A stretch of 34,895 bases of DNA from positions 1 through 34,895 of the forward strand of contig NZ_SDKD01000030.1 of the NCBI RefSeq assembly GCF_004521915.1. The letters are read 5' to 3'. The DNA comes from Brevibacillus migulae. Lineage in GTDB: Bacteria; Bacillota; Bacilli; Brevibacillales; Brevibacillaceae. Of this stretch, positions 30,851-34,895 are shown in pieces. Each line of letters starts with the position of its first letter. Positions within the stretch are counted from its first letter, which is position 1. The notes beneath the pieces are model-generated. The model did no database searches, was not told the origin of the DNA, and was given only the letters and a program-made list of their open reading frames with translations. Both the position numbers and the translations under genes were made by a program.

Positions 30851-31897
30851 ATGAAGCTGCCGATTGATTATATGGTGGAAACCTTTGTGGCATTAGCCAA
30901 TATTCCAAGTCCGACTGGCAATACATACCGTGTAATGGAATGGATCAAAGAAGAGCTGACACGATTGGAGATCAGCTATACCGTGACAAATAAAGGAGCC
31001 GTGCTGGCCACCCTTCCAGGAAAAAATGACGAGCGTCACCGCCTGCTTACCGCCCATGTAGATACGCTGGGAGCAATGGTGAAGGAGATTAAAAGCAACG
31101 GTCGGTTGAAAATAACGCTGATCGGCGGGTTTCGCTTCAATGCCATCGAAGGGGAGTACTGCCAGATCGAAACCAGTAATGGCCGCATTATCACAGGCAC
31201 CATTTTGTCGACCAAAGCTTCGGTGCACGTATATGCGGACGCCGGCAAGATGGAGCGCACAGAAGAGGTCATGGAAGTGCGCCTCGATGAAAAAGTGAAA
31301 ACCAAGGAAGAGGTGCTCGCCCTGGGCATTCAGGTGGGAGATTTTGTTTCGTTTGACCCGCGTGCAACCGTGACGGACAGCGGATTTATCAAATCGCGCC
31401 ATCTGGATGATAAAGCGAGTGTGGCCATTGTGCTGGGGGTCCTGAAAAAGATCAAGGAAGCGGGGGAAACGCTGCCGTACACCACCCATTTCTTGATCAG
31501 CAATAACGAAGAAATCGGCTATGGAGGAAATTCTAATATCCCGGATAAAACGGTCGAGTATTTGGCGGTCGATATGGGGGCAATCGGACAGGGGCAGACA
31601 ACGGATGAATACTGCGTATCGATTTGCGCCAAGGACTCCTCGGGGCCTTACCATTACGGCATGCGCAAGCACCTGGTACAGCTGGCTGAGGAAAATGGAC
31701 TGTACTATCAAGTGGACATCTATCCGTTTTATGGTTCGGATGCAAGCGCAGCGCTGCGGTCAGGCTATGACATCATCCACGGCTTGATCGGACCAGGGGT
31801 GGACGCTTCCCATTCTCATGAACGAAGCCACCGGGAAGCTTTTGAGAACACAGCAGGCTTGGTGGATGCATACCTGCGCTCGGGTGCGGTTGAATAG
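30851..31897 (+). CDS. M42 family metallo-aminopeptidase
   Basis: 348-aa, co-catalytic di-metal aminopeptidase that assembles as a tetrahedral dodecamer in the family. Metal ligands and catalytic residues: His69 and Asp71 (TAHVDTLG), Asp186 (SRHLDDKAS), the catalytic base Glu220 with Glu221 (NNEEIGYGG), Asp241 (AVDMGAI), His321/His323 (ASHSHERSH). The family degrades peptides from proteasome-like or HslV proteolysis. It starts 21 bp after bcp; AAGAGGGG precedes ATG 30851. Also annotated in other species as YsdC/YtoP/FrvX; I can confirm the family, not the paralogue. Confidence 0.94.
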   Translation: MKLPIDYMVETFVALANIPSPTGNTYRVMEWIKEELTRLEISYTVTNKGAVLATLPGKNDERHRLLTAHVDTLGAMVKEIKSNGRLKITLIGGFRFNAIEGEYCQIETSNGRIITGTILSTKASVHVYADAGKMERTEEVMEVRLDEKVKTKEEVLALGIQVGDFVSFDPRATVTDSGFIKSRHLDDKASVAIVLGVLKKIKEAGETLPYTTHFLISNNEEIGYGGNSNIPDKTVEYLAVDMGAIGQGQTTDEYCVSICAKDSSGPYHYGMRKHLVQLAEENGLYYQVDIYPFYGSDASAALRSGYDIIHGLIGPGVDASHSHERSHREAFENTAGLVDAYLRSGAVE

Positions 31898-31908
31898 GAG
31901 GAAAATCG

Positions 31909-32673
31909 GTGAGCAACAACATGTATCAATGGGCGGATTACTACGACCTGACCAATCGAGGCGTACCGGGTGATGTCGACTTTTATGTCGACTTGGCGAA
32001 GCAGGCTGGGGGAGAGATCCTCGAATTGGCCTGCGGAACGGGAAGAATTACGATTCCGGTGGCCGAAGCGGGCTTGCGCGTCACAGGGCTCGACATGTCC
32101 GTAGATATGCTCCGCCGCGCCGAGCAAAAGGCTGCAGAAAAGGGTGTTCTGGATCACATCGACTTTATCCAAGGGGACATGCGCCAATTTGAGCTGGAGA
32201 AGCAATTTTCCCTGATCATGATTCCGTTTCGCTCTTTTTTGCATCTGCTGCATATCCAGGAGCAGATGAAGGCATTGACGGCCATCCGCAAGCATCTCGC
32301 ACCTGGAGGGAAATTTGCTTTAAATGTATTTGTGCCCAAAATTAACCATCTGTACGAAGAAAGCGAAAAGATGTCGCTGCGGGGGATGTACCCGTTGGAA
32401 AACGGCGAGCAGGTGGCGATGTGGGATTTTACCCGTTATGATCATTTCCAGCAGCTCTCGGAAGTGACCCGCACCTATGAACGATTGAGCGCGGATGGCA
32501 TCGTCACGGAAAAAGCGGTAGGAAGGTTTACCCTTCGTTATATTTTTCCAACTGAACTTCACCATTTGCTGCGGTTAAACGGCTTTAAGGTCGTCCAACG
32601 TTATGGCTCGTTTGCAAAGTCAGGTTTTGATCAGAATAGCACGGAATTAATCATTGTGGCAGAAAAGCTGTAA
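31909..32673 (+). CDS. SAM-dependent class I methyltransferase
   Basis: 254 aa from GTG 31909; the strong AGGAGG at 7 nt. Motif I is EILELACGTGRITIPVAEAGL (SAM loop LACGTG, residues 40-45), motif II (acidic after strand 2) GLDMSVDML, motif III IDFIQGDMRQFEL. The domain order and C-terminal barrel-like strand region resemble methyltransferase_25-type proteins. Substrate unknown. Begins 12 bp after the aminopeptidase and is co-transcribed with it. Confidence 0.88.
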   Translation: MSNNMYQWADYYDLTNRGVPGDVDFYVDLAKQAGGEILELACGTGRITIPVAEAGLRVTGLDMSVDMLRRAEQKAAEKGVLDHIDFIQGDMRQFELEKQFSLIMIPFRSFLHLLHIQEQMKALTAIRKHLAPGGKFALNVFVPKINHLYEESEKMSLRGMYPLENGEQVAMWDFTRYDHFQQLSEVTRTYERLSADGIVTEKAVGRFTLRYIFPTELHHLLRLNGFKVVQRYGSFAKSGFDQNSTELIIVAEKL

Positions 32674-32722
32674 TCGAGATCGTCGATTTCCGGGGAAATA
32701 ATGCCGGGGGAGGGGGAAAACG

Positions 32723-33277
32723 ATGAAAATTTACACGAAAACTGGCGATAAAGGTGAAACCTCACTGGTGTACGGAAAGCGCGTGTCGAAGGATTCGCCG
32801 CGCGTGGAAGCTTATGGAGACTGCGATGAAGCCAATTCAGTCATTGGATCGGCGTTGTCCTTGCTGCCCCAAGGTGAGGATTGGTCTGAGCTGAAAGCAG
32901 TGTTTCACATCATTCAAACCAAGTTGTTTCATATCGGTGCGGAGCTGGCTACTCCTGAAGGGAAAAAAGTAGGCTGGCCAATCGTAGAGGACGATGTACT
33001 TTATTTGGAGCAGCAAATCGACAAGCTCGATGCCGAGTTGCCTGCCTTGACGAATTTCGTGCTGCCAGGAGGACATCCGGCTGCGGCATCCTTTCATATT
33101 GCCCGTACCGTCGTGCGCCGTGCAGAACGTTCTACCGTCCGGATCATGGAAACGGAGCAAGTGAACGCGATTGCCTTGAAATACTTGAACCGCTTGTCCG
33201 ATTATCTGTTTGTCGTCGCACGCTATGTGAACAAAGTGACAGGATATAAGGAGTCTAACCTGCATGAGCAGCCATAA
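32723..33277 (+). CDS. yvqK: Cob(I)alamin adenosyltransferase, PduO type
   Basis: 184 aa. Makes adenosylcobalamin from cob(I)alamin and ATP. The family signature KIYTKTGDKGETSLVYGKRVSKDSPRVEAYGDCDEANSVIG (residues 2-42) contains the ATP-binding TKTGDKG and the ERVEAYGxxDE block; C-terminal RTVVRRAERSTVRIM and YLNRLSDYLFVVARYVN are the trimer/ATP contacts. AGGGGG precedes ATG 32723. The next gene overlaps its end by 14 bp. Confidence 0.95.
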   Translation: MKIYTKTGDKGETSLVYGKRVSKDSPRVEAYGDCDEANSVIGSALSLLPQGEDWSELKAVFHIIQTKLFHIGAELATPEGKKVGWPIVEDDVLYLEQQIDKLDAELPALTNFVLPGGHPAAASFHIARTVVRRAERSTVRIMETEQVNAIALKYLNRLSDYLFVVARYVNKVTGYKESNLHEQP

Positions 33278-34085
33278 AGATTTGGCAGAGATCTTTCGCC
33301 TGGCTGCAGAAACAGACCTGACTTATATCGAATCATTTGCCAAAAGGGGAAATTATCCATGGGGTGTACTCTTTTGGAATGCGGACAACCCGACGTACTA
33401 TGACGCCAATCATGCGCATATTTTTGATCCGGTCTGCGAAGCGGAGCAGACGGGAGTAATCGAAGAGGTGCGTGCTTTTTACCAAGCGAAAAACATCATT
33501 CCCCGGTTTTACTTGTATGGGCGCGAACAGCACCAATCATTGATCGAACAGCTGAAAGCGAAAGGATTTTGCCTCGAGGAGCTGGAAAATCCGATTCAGG
33601 TATGGTCCGGAGCATTTGCGCAAGTTGATCAGAACCCGGCCATTTCCATAGAAGAAGTGACGGATGCCAACTATAGTGAAGCGCTAAAGGTTGAATGCAG
33701 CATTCAGGAGCTCGGGGGGCAGGAAGTGCGGGAACAAGCATTTGCGCAGGAGTATCGGCATCCCGGTTTTCAACATTATCTGCTCCGGTTGAACGGTGTT
33801 CCTGTCTCGGTGGCTTGCACGTTTACACATGGCAGTGATGTGCGAGTGGAAAGCGTGGCGACCCTCCGGGAGTACCGCGGGCAAGGTCTGATCGGGCATT
33901 TGCTGCTCCACATTCAGCAGGTGTTTGCACAGTCAGCGGGAACCGCGCTTTGGGTGCATCCGATCAATCATCTGGTGGAAAAAGTTTACAAACGATACGG
34001 GTTTAAGACTGTTGGAGAGATCATCCTTGTGCATGCGTATGCAGGTGGAAAAGGGATAAAGGAAATTCGCGAGGAACAATTGTAG
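33264..34085 (+). CDS. GNAT family N-acetyltransferase (two-domain)
   Basis: 273 aa, overlapping the adenosyltransferase gene by 14 bp, so translation is coupled. The N-terminal ~130 residues (PWGVLFWNADNPTYYDANHAHIF...) form a degenerate GNAT-like half without a CoA loop; the C-terminal half has a working motif A, SVATLREYRGQGLIGHLLLHI (RGQGLIG near residue 213-219), and motif B VEKVYKRYGFKTVG. Such two-domain proteins occur beside cobalamin or resistance genes; substrate unknown. Confidence 0.85.
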   Translation: MSSHKDLAEIFRLAAETDLTYIESFAKRGNYPWGVLFWNADNPTYYDANHAHIFDPVCEAEQTGVIEEVRAFYQAKNIIPRFYLYGREQHQSLIEQLKAKGFCLEELENPIQVWSGAFAQVDQNPAISIEEVTDANYSEALKVECSIQELGGQEVREQAFAQEYRHPGFQHYLLRLNGVPVSVACTFTHGSDVRVESVATLREYRGQGLIGHLLLHIQQVFAQSAGTALWVHPINHLVEKVYKRYGFKTVGEIILVHAYAGGKGIKEIREEQL

Positions 34086-34131
34086 TCAAACATTCCATTG
34101 GCATGAAAATTCTATTAGACTGCCCACATTA

Positions 34132-34191
34132 AATAAAACAGCGGCTACCTAAGAGTAGAAAATAAAGTCTTAGACTCACCGCTGTTTTATT
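34132..34191. terminator. Bidirectional terminator-like hairpin
   Basis: Perfect 13-bp stem AATAAAACAGCGG (34132-34144) with CCGCTGTTTTATT (34179-34191), inner stem CTAAGA (34149-34154) with TCTTAG (34168-34173). Shares the 9-bp core stem AAACAGCGG/CCGCTGTTT with 6012-6062. Confidence 0.75.
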
Positions 34192-34271
34192 ATGCTATCG
34201 ATCCCATTAGTTCAATTAAATAAGATGTAAAATGCTTGGCATTACTTAACCACTCACTTCAATTGAGTTTA

Positions 34272-34346
34272 TCAAATACTGTAGTAGAACAAACCTGCAC
34301 CGCTTAGAACTAGAAGTAAAAAGGACGATGTAAGAACATTCTTCAT
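34272..34346 (-). CDS. 24-aa membrane micropeptide
   Basis: ATG 34346 follows TTTAGGAG with 7-nt spacing. The peptide is a single hydrophobic segment: MKNVLTSSFLLLVLSGAG followed by LFYY and two more residues. It has a positively charged N-terminus and no tail, like regulatory or toxin-type membrane micropeptides, or a simple leader. No family recognised. Upstream (34347-34467) I see A/T-rich sequence with a possible TATAAA -10 near 34410 but no convincing -35. Confidence 0.5.
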   Translation of the reverse strand: MKNVLTSSFLLLVLSGAGLFYYSI

Positions 34347-34467
34347 ACCATCACTCCTAAAGAGGGTGAAATAATTAATTCATGGGTTTCTTATTGGGTT
34401 TCCTTTATACGTATTTAGAGATGCAGGTTAGATCCATTTTATTACATTAAGCTGCCTGTTGCGTAAC

Positions 34468-34502
34468 AAAAAAGGAGCAGCTGCGGTTCGCAATTCTGCT
34501 CC
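34468..34502 (-). terminator. Leftward terminator after the oxidoreductase gene
   Basis: GGAGCAG (34474-34480) pairs with CTGCTCC (34496-34502), inner GCG/CGC; leftward T6 at 34468-34473. The spacer 34503-34639 also holds a GGTTCG (34545-34550) / CGAACC (34565-34570) stem of unknown use. Confidence 0.7.
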
Positions 34503-34639
34503 ATGATATGTTGAACTATTTGAACCCTTAGCGTAACAATTCGAGGTTCGCTCCCTTGCGCGGACGAACCCCTGACCTGATCGCTACCAGAGATGCACTC
34601 AGACACGTTTTTCTATCTCACTACCTCAAAATAATAGAT

Positions 34640-34895
34640 TCAAGAAATATCGGAATCTATAAAAAGTCCTGCATTCTCCTTAACCCACTCTGCGAAAGTA
34701 TACGGCTTGTGTCCTGTTACTTCCTCAACTGTCGGCAAAACCGTATAAGCAGATTTAGGCGGATTAAGGTGCCAACTAATCACGTAATCAATTGCATCCT
34801 CTTGAACACCCATTCTTCTCATCTGTTCACGTTCTTCTTCTTCGGAGCTCTCAATAAATTGAATTTCACGTCCGATAACCTCACTAATTATCCGG
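34640..34895 (-). CDS. NmrA-like NAD(P)-binding oxidoreductase, C-terminal part
   Basis: The open frame runs off the right edge of the window, so only about the last 84 residues are visible; the Rossmann fold lies outside. The visible part (RIISEVIGREIQFIESSEEE, ..VQEDAIDYVISWHLNPP.., VEEVTGHKPYTFAEWVKENA) has the C-terminal layout of NmrA/SDR-type NAD(P)H-binding proteins, including the VTGxxPxTFxEWxxENA ending. It ends at TGA (34640-34642). A shorter ATG-initiated reading (34822) would be an artefact of truncation. Confidence 0.75.
   Translation of the reverse strand, partial: RIISEVIGREIQFIESSEEEEREQMRRMGVQEDAIDYVISWHLNPPKSAYTVLPTVEEVTGHKPYTFAEWVKENAGLFIDSDIS

Noticed and set aside
34531..34575. 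tRNA-like GGTTCG stem
   Set aside because: Only one arm resembles a T-arm; no acceptor, D or anticodon arms can be drawn.

Overview
The window looks like chromosomal DNA of a spore-forming, GC-moderate member of the Firmicutes, most likely Brevibacillus (Paenibacillaceae). The evidence is strong GGAGG ribosome sites, SigA-type promoters, frequent TTG/GTG starts, a Spo0M-like sporulation protein, FabL, and a gene order recalling the yfhP-yfhQ(mutY)-fabL-ygaC-ygaD-gsaB-ygaF(bcp) block of Bacillus subtilis. That backbone (about 6.2 to 30.8 kb) is recognisable but broken up by lineage-specific inserts. I saw no rRNA, tRNA, prophage, transposase or CRISPR array.

Layout. 0-6 kb: a TauE/SafE exporter and a DUF2243 membrane protein on the minus strand, Mn/Fe superoxide dismutase, a large 208-bp fold-back element, a cation diffusion facilitator, and a LysR regulator divergent from a DinB-family/NTF2-like gene pair. 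6-10 kb: YfhP, a small conserved protein, MutY, then a minus-strand cluster of very small genes (two 53-aa YrzI-like paralogues, a 21-aa and a 28-aa ORF, a 74-aa ORF) with their own promoters and terminators. 10-13.2 kb: a DUF2339/DUF3999 envelope pair. 13.2-19.8 kb, plus strand: FabL behind a possible FapR operator, a GNAT, a DUF402 nucleotide phosphatase, an ABC exporter, two MFS transporters and a 54-aa membrane peptide. The second MFS gene sits behind a two-codon leader ORF and a hairpin that hides its ribosome site. 19.8-24.9 kb: 3-hydroxyisobutyrate dehydrogenase-like enzyme, Spo0M-like protein with a His/Gly/Met/Asp tail, YugP-type zinc protease, GNAT, a 46-aa gene and GsaB. 25-27.6 kb: a three-gene ABC-2 transporter operon. 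27.6-30.2 kb: FMN riboswitch and ribU, HAD phosphatase, winged-helix regulator. 30.3-34.1 kb: Bcp peroxiredoxin, M42 aminopeptidase, methyltransferase, PduO-type adenosyltransferase and a GNAT, all co-directional. 34.1-34.9 kb: a hairpin, a 24-aa membrane peptide and the 3' end of an NmrA-like oxidoreductase cut by the window edge.

Shared themes are oxidative-damage defence (SodA, MutY, Bcp), membrane transport and drug efflux, cofactor supply (FMN-controlled riboflavin uptake, cobalamin adenosylation, GsaB) and sporulation-associated small proteins. The most interesting candidates for new biology are the minimal leader-ORF attenuator before the MFS gene at 18618, the tiny-gene cluster at 8.8-9.6 kb, and the fold-back element at 2401-2608.
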